From assembly GCA_040904945.1 (NCBI GenBank), contig JBBDSM010000093.1, positions 1-33,046 of the forward strand: a stretch of DNA of 33,046 bases, given 5' to 3'. The notes below the pieces were generated by a model, which ran no database searches, was not told where the DNA came from, and saw only the letters and a list, made by a program, of their open reading frames with translations. Origin of the DNA: JAWLHJ01 sp040904945. GTDB taxonomy: Bacteria; Gemmatimonadota; Gemmatimonadetes; Longimicrobiales; Gaopeijiaceae. This document shows positions 7,400 through 15,842 of the stretch, piece by piece (position 1 is the stretch's first letter; each line of letters opens with the position of its first letter). Position numbers and translations under genes: made by a program.

Positions 7400-10300
7400 G
7401 GTCTGAGGGAACGCAGTTTCGAACGGTCGCCCGGGGCGGGCCCGTGGGCAAGGCAGTGGCGCTTGTCTGCCTCCTGGTGGCGCTCCTGCTTCCGGGCGCG
7501 ACCCCCGCCGCCGCGCAGCAGGCGCCTCCCGACGAGTCCTGGCGCACCATCGAGACCGAACGAGCCCGCGTGACCTTTCCTGCGCGGCTCGAGGCCCTCG
7601 GGCGCCGAGCGGCGTACCGCACCGAGGTCGCGCTCGACGCGCTGGAAGCGTCGTTCCTGGCGGGTCCAGACGGCCCCATCGACATCCTCGTCACCGACCA
7701 CACGGACTTCTCGAACGGGTTCGCCCAGGTCACGCCGTCGAATCGCATCACCATCTATGCCCGGCCGCCGGTCGACGAGCCCGGCCTCGGTTACTTCGAC
7801 GACTGGTTCGATCTGGTGCTCACCCACGAGATCGCCCATGTGGTGCACCTCGACCGGACGGAGAACCCCCTCGGTCGGCTGCTCCGTGCCGTGTTCGGTC
7901 GCGTGCCGACCCGCTGGCCGTTCTTCCCGGGTCACAGCACCCCGTCGTGGACAACGGAAGGGTTGGCCACCTGGTACGAGTCCGATCTCACCGAGGCCGG
8001 CCGCCTGCACGGCACCTTTTTCGAGATGCAACTCCGTGCGGCGGTCCTCGAGGGTCGGTTCGAGGACGTCGGGCAGGCGTCGGGCTCGTCCCCGGTGTGG
8101 CCTGCGGGCAACCGCCCGTACGCCTACGGCTCCCTGTTCTTCGAGCACATGCTCGAGCTGCACGGTGAGGACAAGATGGCCGCCTTCGCGAAGGCCATCG
8201 CCGGCCAGTGGATCCCGTACCGGATGAACGCGGCCGGCAAGAGCGCGTTCGGTGTGTCGATCTCGGACGCCTGGCGGGTATGGGGAGACTCGCTCGCCGC
8301 GCAGTACAGCACTCTCGACGAGGAACTCCGGCGATTGGGTCCCATCACCGAGCCGGAGAGGGTCACCTCCGGTGCCCGGTGGGCCGTGGAACCGTCCGTG
8401 GGCCCCGACGGCACGTTGGCCTACGTCCGAGCGGACGGCCGCTCCGACACACGCATCGCCCTGGAGCCGACCGATGCCGGCGGCCGCTCCGGCGGCGTTC
8501 GGGTCAACGGCATCGCCTCCTTCGACTGGACGGCCGACGGTCGTCTCCTCGTCGGCCAGCTCGAGTACGAGGACACGCACAGGGTCTACAGCGACCTCTA
8601 CTTGTTCGAGCCCGATGGGGGCAGCCGGCGGATCACCCACGGGGCGCGCCTCGCGCAACCCTCGCCGGGTCCCGACGGACGCTGGGCCTTGGCGGTGCAG
8701 GAGGGTGGGGGCACCGGCGAGCTCGTGCGCGTCGACCTCGAGGACGGTGCGGTGACGCCCCTCTCCGGGCCCGACCCCCTCGAGCACTGGGCTTATCCGT
8801 CGGTGTCGCCGGACGGACGCCACGTCGCCGCCACACGCTGGCGCTCCGGCGGCTTCCACGACGTCGTCGTGCTCGACGCGCGCACAGGCCGGGAGGTCGC
8901 CGCCCTGACCCGCGACCGCGCCCTCGACCTCGCGCCGTCCTGGAGCCCGGACGGCGGTTGGATCGTGTGGGCGTCCGACCGGACGGGCATCCTGAACGTC
9001 CTGGCTGCGCCCTTCGACGCCCAGGCCGGCACGGCCGGTCCTCCCCGGCAGCTCTCGAACGTGCGGACCGGGGTGGCGTTCCCCGCCGTCGATCCGGGTG
9101 GGGAAACCCTCCACCTTTCCCTCTACGGCGCGGACGGATGGGAGGTCGCCCGCATGCCCTTCGATCCGGAGGGCCAGCCCCCGGCCCCTGCGGCCGCCCC
9201 CCGTTTCGAGGCCGACCGACCGTACGTGGACGGCGCATCGGATGCCCCGGTCCGCGACTACTCTCCCTGGTCCACCCTCCTTCCGAGGTACTGGGAGCCG
9301 CTGCTGAGGGAGCCCGTGCGCACGCCGATCCTCTTCGGGCCGGACATCATCATCCCGCAGCGGGAGTTGCTCGGCTTCGCGGTGGGCGCCGGCACGGGTG
9401 GTCGCGATCTGGTCGGCCGCCATGCGTACGACGTCTTCGCCCGGGTGTTCACGTCGGGGGGCGGTCGCTTCGACGCGGGCGCGGCCTACGCCTTCGCGGG
9501 CCTCCGGAACCCGACCTTCACGCTGTCCGCCTCGCAGTACTGGGACGACGACGGCGCGCGGCTCGGTCGCCCCGATCCATCCGCGCCGTTCGACACGCTC
9601 TTCGTGCTCGAGCGGGAGCGATTCCTCACCGCATCCGTGACCACCGTGGTCCCCTCGTGGCGACGGAACCTCCGGCTCACGCTCGCGGGCTCCCTCGTGG
9701 ACCAGGACCGCGAGCTCCTGGACAACACCCTGCGGCCTTCGGCCACGTACGGACTCACCCGGCCGAGCGCTCGTCTGGGTGACGTCCGCGCCACCGTCTC
9801 GTTCTCGACGGCTCGCTCGTACGCCTTCCAGATCGGAGGCTCGAAAGGGCTCGACCTCTATCTGAGCGGCCGCACCCGGCGCGAGCTGGCGCTCCCCGAC
9901 TCGCTGACCAGCGTGGTCGGTGAAGACCGCTCTTTGGACGATCTCGTCGGGCGGCTGCGTGCGTACCTTCCCCTCGGTGGGCCTGGGCATGCGCCGCACG
10001 TGCTGGCGCTCCAGCTCGCCGGCGGGGTCGCACGAGGCCCGGACGCTCCGGGCGGGCACTTCGAAGTGGGCGGCGTGTCCGGTCGCCCGGAGACGGTGAC
10101 CGGGCTCTCGCTGTTCGGAGGATCTCCGGTCTTCTTCCCGACGCGGGGCTACGCCTCCGGCTCCAGGCAGGGGCGGATCGCGTGGTCTGCCTCTGGCGAG
10201 TACCGCTTCCCCCTGCGTCTGGTGCACCGAGGCCTGGGTGCGTGGCCGCTCTACCTGGGTCGCATGACGGGCGCTCTCTTCGCCGAGGGCGGCGATGCCT

Positions 10301-10488
10301 GGGATCCCGGGACCACGGAGGGCTTCTTCGCCACCGGGCGGCGCCCGATGGCCTCGGCCGGCGGCGAGATCGCGGCCGAGATCGTCGTGCTCTACGACTT
10401 CTCCCTCCTCACCCGCCTCGGGTTGGCCGTTCCGCTCATCGACGGGTCCGATCCGCAGCTCTACATCCGGCTCGGCATCCCGTTCTGA
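7393..10488 (+). CDS. Secreted HExxH metallopeptidase / TolB-like propeller / outer-membrane barrel fusion
   Basis: A 1031-residue exported protein. The signal peptide is residues ~17-41, cleaved near ATPAAAQ; GTG at 7444 would give a shorter leader and avoid overlap with the divergent gene. A gluzincin-type peptidase domain follows with HEIAH (H145, E146, H149) and a third-ligand candidate E189 in TTEGLATWYE. Residues ~330-640 contain WD40/PD40 repeats with blades marked SPDGRH and SPDGGW, as in TolB. The last ~370 residues alternate polar and aromatic positions, end in LGIPF with a terminal Phe, and look like a BamA/Omp85-class or similar outer-membrane barrel. Likely a surface- or periplasm-facing protease anchored in the outer membrane. 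Domain order is read from motifs; the substrate is unknown. Confidence 0.85.
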   Translation: MTWSEGTQFRTVARGGPVGKAVALVCLLVALLLPGATPAAAQQAPPDESWRTIETERARVTFPARLEALGRRAAYRTEVALDALEASFLAGPDGPIDILVTDHTDFSNGFAQVTPSNRITIYARPPVDEPGLGYFDDWFDLVLTHEIAHVVHLDRTENPLGRLLRAVFGRVPTRWPFFPGHSTPSWTTEGLATWYESDLTEAGRLHGTFFEMQLRAAVLEGRFEDVGQASGSSPVWPAGNRPYAYGSLFFEHMLELHGEDKMAAFAKAIAGQWIPYRMNAAGKSAFGVSISDAWRVWGDSLAAQYSTLDEELRRLGPITEPERVTSGARWAVEPSVGPDGTLAYVRADGRSDTRIALEPTDAGGRSGGVRVNGIASFDWTADGRLLVGQLEYEDTHRVYSDLYLFEPDGGSRRITHGARLAQPSPGPDGRWALAVQEGGGTGELVRVDLEDGAVTPLSGPDPLEHWAYPSVSPDGRHVAATRWRSGGFHDVVVLDARTGREVAALTRDRALDLAPSWSPDGGWIVWASDRTGILNVLAAPFDAQAGTAGPPRQLSNVRTGVAFPAVDPGGETLHLSLYGADGWEVARMPFDPEGQPPAPAAAPRFEADRPYVDGASDAPVRDYSPWSTLLPRYWEPLLREPVRTPILFGPDIIIPQRELLGFAVGAGTGGRDLVGRHAYDVFARVFTSGGGRFDAGAAYAFAGLRNPTFTLSASQYWDDDGARLGRPDPSAPFDTLFVLERERFLTASVTTVVPSWRRNLRLTLAGSLVDQDRELLDNTLRPSATYGLTRPSARLGDVRATVSFSTARSYAFQIGGSKGLDLYLSGRTRRELALPDSLTSVVGEDRSLDDLVGRLRAYLPLGGPGHAPHVLALQLAGGVARGPDAPGGHFEVGGVSGRPETVTGLSLFGGSPVFFPTRGYASGSRQGRIAWSASGEYRFPLRLVHRGLGAWPLYLGRMTGALFAEGGDAWDPGTTEGFFATGRRPMASAGGEIAAEIVVLYDFSLLTRLGLAVPLIDGSDPQLYIRLGIPF

Positions 10489-10663
10489 GGGCGGCCCTTC
10501 CGGGCACGGCCATCTCGCCAGGGAACCGAACAGGAACCGAAGGTGTAGAAGGAAAAGGGTCATCGGCGCTCGCGACGTTCAGAGGCGAGGTCGACCGCGG
10601 CGCCTAATCCCCTTCGTGAAGCGGCTTTCCGGAGTAGGCTGAAAAAACACGCCCGAAACGTGC

Positions 10664-10692
10664 TTGACCACAACATATTGGGGTCCTATAGT
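10664..10692 (+). promoter_or_regulatory. Sigma70-type promoter for nrdJ
   Basis: TTGACC (10664-10669) and TATAGT (10687-10692) are separated by exactly 17 bp, predicting a start of transcription near 10698-10700 and a ~140-nt leader before nrdJ. This is the best sigma70-like match noticed in the window. The rest of the 350-bp gap (10489-10663) shows a direct repeat GGAACCGAA at 10522-10530 and 10533-10541 but no gene. Confidence 0.65.
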
Positions 10693-10714
10693 GCCTTCAC
10701 CCAATATCCGGTAC
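10668..10714 (+). promoter_or_regulatory. Candidate tandem NrdR boxes overlapping the nrdJ promoter
   Basis: Box 1 (10668-10683, CCACAACATATTGGGG) matches the 16-bp NrdR consensus acaCwAtATaTwGtgt at about 12 positions. Box 2 (10699-10714, ACCCAATATCCGGTAC) matches at about 10. The starts are 31 bp apart with 15 bp between, the phasing known for paired NrdR boxes. Box 1 covers the promoter spacer and box 2 the predicted transcription start. The same bases also form an inverted repeat, ATATTGGG (10675-10682) and CCCAATAT (10700-10707). NrdR represses ribonucleotide reductase genes in response to nucleotide levels, which suits the gene that follows. Confidence 0.55.
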
Positions 10715-10745
10715 GGTCCTCGGAGGCCTTTCCACAAATAAATCC

Positions 10746-10773
10746 ACGGCGGGAGCCGCTTCCCGCCGTTTTT
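10746..10773 (+). terminator. Intrinsic terminator inside the nrdJ leader
   Basis: ACGGCGGGA (10746-10754) pairs perfectly with TCCCGCCGT (10761-10769) around a 6-nt loop, followed by a run of five T (10769-10773). It lies downstream of the predicted promoter and upstream of nrdJ, so it could attenuate nrdJ. Alternatively it ends transcription from the left and a weaker promoter lies in 10774-10820. Confidence 0.65.
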
Positions 10774-10838
10774 CGACTCTGTATCCAGCGTTTTCCACGT
10801 AGTTTTTCCACGCACCGCCCGCAGGAGGGCCGCCCACC

Positions 10839-13382
10839 ATGCCCCGACTCCACACTCCGCGTCCCACCCGGGAACCCGTCCTCTTCGATGACGTTCTTCC
10901 TGACGACCTTCCGCCGGCCGAGCTCACCGAGAATGCCCGGATCGTCCTTGGCAAGCGGTATCTGAAGAAGGATCCCGAGGGGACACCCACGGAGGAGCCG
11001 GAGGTGATGTTCTGGAGGGTGGCGCGCACCATCGCGGCGGTCGATGGGGACTACGGTGCGTCGGAGGCGGCGGTCGACGAGGTCGCGCGGCAATTCTACG
11101 ATCTCATGATCAACGGGAAGTTCGAGCCGAACTCCCCGACGCTCATGAACGCGGGCCGGCCTCTGGGCCAGCTCTCGGCGTGCTTCGTGCTCCCCGTGGA
11201 CGACGCCATCTCCAACGGGAAGAGCGGCATCTACGACACGCTCCGCTCCATGGCCCTCGTCCACCAGTCGGGCGGCGGCACCGGCTTCTCGTTCTCGCGC
11301 CTGCGGGCCGAGGGTGAGAACGTCCGCTCCACCATGGGCGTGGCGTCCGGACCCGTCTCGTTCATGAGGCTCTACGACGCCAGCACCGACGTCGTGAAGC
11401 AGGGCGGCACCCGGCGCGGTGCCAACATGGGCATCCTGCGGGTGGACCATCCGGACATCCGGCGCTTCATCGCGTGCAAGAACGACACGACGCAGATCAC
11501 CAACTTCAACATCTCCGTGGCCATCACCGACGCCTTCATGGACTCGGTGGCGAACGACGAGACGTACGACCTCGTCAACCCGAGGACGGGCGAGGTCGTG
11601 GGCCAGGACAACGCCCGCGAGATCTTCGACCTGATCGTGCACGGCGCGTGGCTCACCGGCGAGCCCGGGACGTTCTTCGTCGACCGCGCGAACGAGTACA
11701 ACCCGGTGCCGCACCTCGGCGCCTACGAAGCCACGAACCCGTGCGGTGAGCAGCCGCTCCTGCCGTACGACGTGTGCAACCTGGGGAGCGTGAACCTCGG
11801 GCTGTTCGTGAAGGACGACGCCGGCATCGGCACGGACCCCGACGAGGGCATCGACTGGGAGGCGCTCCGTCAGGTGGTGCATCTGTCGACGCACTTCCTC
11901 GACAACGTCATCGACGCGAACCAGTACCCGCTCCCCGAGATCCACGATCTGGCGCAGCGCATTCGGCGCATCGGGCTCGGCGTCATGGGGTGGGCCGACA
12001 TGCTCGTCCGCCTCGGCATCCCGTACGACTCGCCCGACGGCGTGGCCCTCGGCCGCAAGGTGATGGGTTTCCTGAACGAGGAGTCGCGCGTGGCGTCGGA
12101 GAAGCTCGCCGAGACGCGCGGTGTGTTCACCGAGTGGGAGCAGTCGATCTGGGGGCCGTCCGAGACCGCCGCCCGCAAGGCCGACGGCTCGCGGGTCCAG
12201 CCCGAGCGGCCGCTGCGGAACTGCAACCTGACCACGGTCGCGCCGACGGGGACCATCTCCATCTTCGCCGGCTGCTCCGGCGGCATCGAGCCGCTCTTCG
12301 CGGTGGCGTTCATGCGGAACCAGGCGGGCTCGCTCATGCCCGACGTGAACCCGGACTTCGTCCGCATGGCGAAGGACGGCGGCTGGTACTCCGAAGAGCT
12401 CATGGAGCGGATCGCCCAGGAGGGGCACATCCACTTCGACGAGGTCCCGGAGGAGATCCAGCGGACCTTCCGTACCGCGCACGACATCAGCCCCGAGTGG
12501 CACGTGCGCATGCAGGCGGCCTTCCAGGAGCACTGCGACTCCGCCATCTCGAAGACGACGAACTTCCCGCGCGAAGCGACCGAGGAGCAGGTCCGCGAGA
12601 TCTACGAGCTCGCGTTCAGCCTCGGCTGCAAGGGTGTCACGGTGTACCGCGACGGCTCCCGCGAGGGCCAGGTGCTCTCCACCGGGAAGACCGGCAAGAA
12701 AGAGGTCCCGGCCGAAGTCACCGCGAACATCTCCGAACTCGAGCACCAGCTCGCCGATGCCCGCGAGGAGGCGCACAACCTGCGGCACGAGAACGAGCGG
12801 ATCCGCTCGGAGCTGCGTGAGCACGACCTGACGGCCGGCGCGGCGCGTCAGAAGCGTCAGCGGCCCGAGGCGCTTCGTGGCTACACGATGAAGATGATCT
12901 CGCCGCTCGGCGATCTGTACGTGACGGTCAACGAAGACCATAGCGGCCGGCCGTTCGAGGTGTTCTGCACCCTCGGTAAGGCCGGCGGACCGGCCATGGC
13001 CGACGCCGAGGCGATCGGGCGGCTCATCTCGCTCGGGCTCCGGTCGGGCATCCCGATCCGCCAGGTGAAGGACCAGCTCCGCGGTATCTCCTGCGACCGC
13101 GCGGTGGGCCTCGGCCCGAACAAGGTGCTCTCCGCGCCGGACGCCATCGGCCAGGCGATCGAGCGGTATCTCGAGGAGAAGGAAGGCGTCCAGGAGGCGC
13201 TGGCGCTGGGTGTTCCGATGAGTGGAAGCTCGACCGGCACGCAGCCCGAGGCGTCGCGGGTGTCCTACACGGAGCCCGAGGAGTTCGACATGGGCGCCTG
13301 CCCGGAGTGTGGCTCGGGTCAGCTCGCCTTCGAGGAAGGGTGCAAGAAGTGCCACGTGTGCGGGTACAGCGAGTGCGGCTGA
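10839..13382 (+). CDS. nrdJ: Adenosylcobalamin-dependent (class II) ribonucleoside reductase
   Basis: It reduces ribonucleotides to deoxyribonucleotides using a B12-derived thiyl radical, so it works with or without oxygen. The 847-residue product has the radical-site motif NPCGEQ (N300, C302, E304) and the redox pair C115 (SACFVLP) and C313 (DVCNLGSVNL); the 11-residue C302-C313 spacing matches Thermotoga NrdJ. No N-terminal ATP-cone is obvious. Residues ~650-690 are a heptad-rich coiled-coil segment, ~700-800 a TSCPD domain, and the last 27 residues hold a Cys cluster (C821, C824, C835, C838, C841, C846) expected to relay electrons or bind zinc. AGGAGG at 10823-10828 supports the ATG. No nrdA/nrdB or cobalamin riboswitch is seen. 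Confidence 0.96.
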   Translation: MPRLHTPRPTREPVLFDDVLPDDLPPAELTENARIVLGKRYLKKDPEGTPTEEPEVMFWRVARTIAAVDGDYGASEAAVDEVARQFYDLMINGKFEPNSPTLMNAGRPLGQLSACFVLPVDDAISNGKSGIYDTLRSMALVHQSGGGTGFSFSRLRAEGENVRSTMGVASGPVSFMRLYDASTDVVKQGGTRRGANMGILRVDHPDIRRFIACKNDTTQITNFNISVAITDAFMDSVANDETYDLVNPRTGEVVGQDNAREIFDLIVHGAWLTGEPGTFFVDRANEYNPVPHLGAYEATNPCGEQPLLPYDVCNLGSVNLGLFVKDDAGIGTDPDEGIDWEALRQVVHLSTHFLDNVIDANQYPLPEIHDLAQRIRRIGLGVMGWADMLVRLGIPYDSPDGVALGRKVMGFLNEESRVASEKLAETRGVFTEWEQSIWGPSETAARKADGSRVQPERPLRNCNLTTVAPTGTISIFAGCSGGIEPLFAVAFMRNQAGSLMPDVNPDFVRMAKDGGWYSEELMERIAQEGHIHFDEVPEEIQRTFRTAHDISPEWHVRMQAAFQEHCDSAISKTTNFPREATEEQVREIYELAFSLGCKGVTVYRDGSREGQVLSTGKTGKKEVPAEVTANISELEHQLADAREEAHNLRHENERIRSELREHDLTAGAARQKRQRPEALRGYTMKMISPLGDLYVTVNEDHSGRPFEVFCTLGKAGGPAMADAEAIGRLISLGLRSGIPIRQVKDQLRGISCDRAVGLGPNKVLSAPDAIGQAIERYLEEKEGVQEALALGVPMSGSSTGTQPEASRVSYTEPEEFDMGACPECGSGQLAFEEGCKKCHVCGYSECG

Positions 13383-13436
13383 GGGGCTGAACGGCGAGCG
13401 GGTCTCCCATCGGGGGCGCCGTCGGCCGGGTCGTTG

Positions 13437-13469
13437 GAAGGGCGGTGCTCCAGGTGGGCGCCGCCCTTC
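13437..13469. terminator. Hairpin between nrdJ and the VOC gene, probable bidirectional terminator
   Basis: GAAGGGCGG (13437-13445) pairs perfectly with CCGCCCTTC (13461-13469) around a 15-nt loop. It lies between the convergent ends of nrdJ (13382) and the VOC-family gene (13484). There is no clean T tract on either side, so the terminator role rests on position and stem. Confidence 0.5.
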
Positions 13470-13483
13470 GTCGTTGGTGCGGC

Positions 13484-13903
13484 TCAGTACACCGGCCAGA
13501 CCCCAGGCGTCGCCAACTCCACCGAGTGCCCGTCGGGATCCCGGAGGTAGAGACTGATCCCGCCGCGCCCCCACCGCACCTCGCTCTCGATCTCGACGTT
13601 CTCGTCACCGAGGTGCGCGCGCCAAGCATCGAGATCCTCCGTGCGGATCGCCAGCGCGAAGTGCGTCTCACCCCGGCCGCCATGCGGCGGGATCCAGCCG
13701 CCGTCGAAGCGCGACTCCTCGTCCTCCGTAGCGCCCCGGCGGAACAGGAGCAACACCGTCCCGCCCCCGGCGTCCATCGGGATCATGCGCTCGCCCTCGG
13801 CCAGGCGCTCGAGCCCCAGCACGCGCTCGTAGAAGGCGGCCGAGCGCTCCACGTCCTCCACGTAGAGAGCGCTCTCCACGATGTGACCGACCGGCGGCGT
13901 CAC
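13484..13903 (-). CDS. VOC-family (glyoxalase/bleomycin-resistance fold) protein
   Basis: This 139-residue protein shows the paired beta-alpha-beta-beta-beta layout of the vicinal oxygen chelate superfamily. It starts GHIVESALYVEDVERSAAFY, with His7 as the first probable metal ligand; ETHFALAI supplies a second His in the middle, and YLRDPDGHSVELATP is the typical C-terminal strand with a ligand Glu. Members include glyoxalase I, dioxygenases and antibiotic-binding proteins, and the sequence does not separate these. It ends opposite nrdJ, with a hairpin between. The next minus-strand gene upstream ends at 13936, so the two may be co-transcribed. Confidence 0.85.
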   Translation of the reverse strand: MTPPVGHIVESALYVEDVERSAAFYERVLGLERLAEGERMIPMDAGGGTVLLLFRRGATEDEESRFDGGWIPPHGGRGETHFALAIRTEDLDAWRAHLGDENVEIESEVRWGRGGISLYLRDPDGHSVELATPGVWPVY

Positions 13904-13935
13904 GGGGGTGGCTCCCGCATCACGAGGTCACGGGC

Positions 13936-14889
13936 TCATGATCCCGGCGGCACGTCGAACTGCACGAGCATGCCTTTGCCCACGGCGCCCGGCACCTCCG
14001 CGACCCACGCATGGGGCCCGGCCTCGAAGTCGATGGTGAAGTAGCCGGTCGAGCCGGCGGGCATCTCGTTCGTGCCTCCGAGGAAGGGGGCCGGCGCCGG
14101 TGTCTCCAGGCCGCCCGGCCGGGTCCAGTCCATCCACGTCTCCACCTGGTCCGTCGAGACCCCGCCGTCGAGGCGCACCACGTGCACGTCATGACCCACG
14201 AAGTTCTCGTGCACGGTCTGGTCGGCGAAGTCCACGGCGACCGTCCTGCGACCGGGCGTGACCTGGCCGTCCACCGTGATCCCGGTCTCCGACGAGATGG
14301 TGATCCGGACATCGGCGGCCGGCTCCGGAACGTCCGTCGTGAGGCCGGCGACGACGAACTCGTGCACCATGCCGACGCCTTCCGGATTGAAGGAGTGGAA
14401 GCGGCCGTCCGTCTTCACGTAGCACTCCAAAAGGTACGTGCCGGGATCGAGGTGGACCGTGGCCTCACTCGTCCGCCCCGGCGACGTCATGCCCGGACCG
14501 CCCATGAAGACGACGTCGCCGAACCAGGGTGGAAGCGTGCCGAAAGCCGCCATGGCGGCGTCGGGGTCACCGGCCGCGAGGAGGTCGTATCCCTCCTGGA
14601 AGACGGGTGCGATCTCCGTCTGGTGGGAGGTCAGCCCGCGCCCCTCGGGAAGACGCTGCACGATGGCGAAGTGTCCCATGGGCGACGTGTTCACGAAGCG
14701 GAAGGTCGTCCACCCGGGCGGCACCGTGTCCGGCGCGATCAGGGTGAGGTCACGGGCGATCACGTCGACCAGCCCCGGGACGGGGACGGACACGACTTCG
14801 GCTGCGGCCTCCGTCGACGCTTCTTCGTCGGCCGGTCCGCACGTTGCAAGGGCCAGGCAGAGAACCAGCCACCCGCTGCGGGTCTTCAT
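13936..14889 (-). CDS. Lipoprotein with two cupredoxin-like halves
   Basis: The 317-residue product starts with a lipoprotein signal (MKTRSGW, lipobox LATC, Cys17). Two halves look related. The first (~35-180) has SPMGHFAIV (H73) and then C156, H165 and M174, the H-C-H-M order of a type 1 copper site, although the loops are longer than in plastocyanin. The second (~190-315) has VGHDVHVVRL (H233, H236), H293 and M307 without a Cys. A copper or electron-transfer role is inference; no exact family is recognised. GGAGGA precedes the ATG. The frame stays open upstream to 15774, but that part lies antisense to the TPR gene and would bury the signal peptide. Upstream at 14914-14927 is TGGGG-AGTA-CCCCA, a possible operator in the divergent 111-bp gap. 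Confidence 0.75.
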   Translation of the reverse strand: MKTRSGWLVLCLALATCGPADEEASTEAAAEVVSVPVPGLVDVIARDLTLIAPDTVPPGWTTFRFVNTSPMGHFAIVQRLPEGRGLTSHQTEIAPVFQEGYDLLAAGDPDAAMAAFGTLPPWFGDVVFMGGPGMTSPGRTSEATVHLDPGTYLLECYVKTDGRFHSFNPEGVGMVHEFVVAGLTTDVPEPAADVRITISSETGITVDGQVTPGRRTVAVDFADQTVHENFVGHDVHVVRLDGGVSTDQVETWMDWTRPGGLETPAPAPFLGGTNEMPAGSTGYFTIDFEAGPHAWVAEVPGAVGKGMLVQFDVPPGS

Positions 14890-15000
14890 CACGATCACAT
14901 CCTCCGGGAATAGTGGGGAGTACCCCAAGGGAGGGATGCGCCTCGGCCTCGGCAACCCCTCGGGACCGTTCCGGCCGCTCAGCGGTATGACCGCCCGCTC

Positions 15001-15834
15001 ATGAATCGATCGAATTCCACCGTATGGCTCGCACTCGGGCTCTTCGCGACGCTCGCCGTCCCGCTCCAGGCCCAGAACGCGTCCGGAACGGGCGGCCTGA
15101 CGCCCGCCGGCCTCGTGCGGCACGCGCCGCTGCGGGCGCTCAGCCCCGTGAACCGGGCCGATGCCCTCTACTTCGACGGCGACGCGCGCGCTTCGTTCGT
15201 CCTTCTCGACGAGTACCTGAAGGTCGAGCCGGACGACTACGAAGTGCTGTGGCGCGCCGCCCGCGCCGCGGTGCTTCTGGGTGTGTCCGAGGAGGGTTCC
15301 AGGTCGCAGAACCGGTGGCTCGATCCGGCGATGGAGCTCGGCCACCGCACGGTCGCAGTCCGACCCCACGGGACCGACGGGCTCTATTGGCGGGGCGCTG
15401 CGCACGGTCGCCGCGCCATGAACGCCTCGCCTGGCTACGCCACGGAGCTCGCCCAACAGATCTACGACGACGCGCACGCGATTCTCGAGGTCGATTCTCT
15501 CCACGGCGGCGCGCACAACCTGCTCGGAAAGCTCAGCTACGAGGTCATGAGCCTGTCCGGCTTCGAGCGTGCGGTTGGGCGCCTGTTCATGGGGAACGAG
15601 GCTCTCTCGAACGCGAGCTGGGCGTTGGCCGAGAAGCATCTCGAAACTGCGGCCGAGGCGTGGCCCGACCTCGTGCTCTTCCAGTTCGATCTGGCCCAGC
15701 TCTACCGGAAGCGCGGACAGGAGGACGCAGCGGTCGAGGTCTACCGCCGTGTCCTCGAACTCCCGGCCCTCCATCCCACGGACCTGGACTTGCAGTCACA
15801 GGCGCGGGAAGCGCTCGAGGAGCTCGGGTCCTGA
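15001..15834 (+). CDS. Secreted TPR-repeat protein
   Basis: The 277-residue product has a signal peptide (~residues 1-24, cleavage near LQAQ) followed by helical pairs with TPR-like spacing. Examples are ADALYFDGDARASFVLLDEY near residue 55 and a clear repeat near 225-255 ending AVEVYRRVLELPA. It is probably a periplasmic scaffold; no catalytic motif is visible. It diverges from the cupredoxin-like lipoprotein gene, and its stop lies just before the M28-type lipoprotein gene on the same strand, so the two likely form an operon. Confidence 0.75.
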   Translation: MNRSNSTVWLALGLFATLAVPLQAQNASGTGGLTPAGLVRHAPLRALSPVNRADALYFDGDARASFVLLDEYLKVEPDDYEVLWRAARAAVLLGVSEEGSRSQNRWLDPAMELGHRTVAVRPHGTDGLYWRGAAHGRRAMNASPGYATELAQQIYDDAHAILEVDSLHGGAHNLLGKLSYEVMSLSGFERAVGRLFMGNEALSNASWALAEKHLETAAEAWPDLVLFQFDLAQLYRKRGQEDAAVEVYRRVLELPALHPTDLDLQSQAREALEELGS

Positions 15835-15842
15835 GGAGGCTG

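Noticed and set aside
7204..10563. 1119-codon open frame antisense to the peptidase/barrel gene
   Set aside because: Low-complexity charged translation with no domains; the plus strand has a signal peptide, HEIAH and a barrel.
10791..10812. DnaA boxes (TTTTCCACG repeated)
   Set aside because: Two mismatches from TTATCCACA and only a short cluster; no origin features nearby.
10489..10838. Cobalamin riboswitch upstream of nrdJ
   Set aside because: Expected for a B12-dependent enzyme, but no B12-box-like segment is seen and the leader after the promoter is only ~140 nt.
10686..13574. 962-codon open frame antisense to nrdJ
   Set aside because: Shadow frame; nrdJ on the plus strand is unambiguous.
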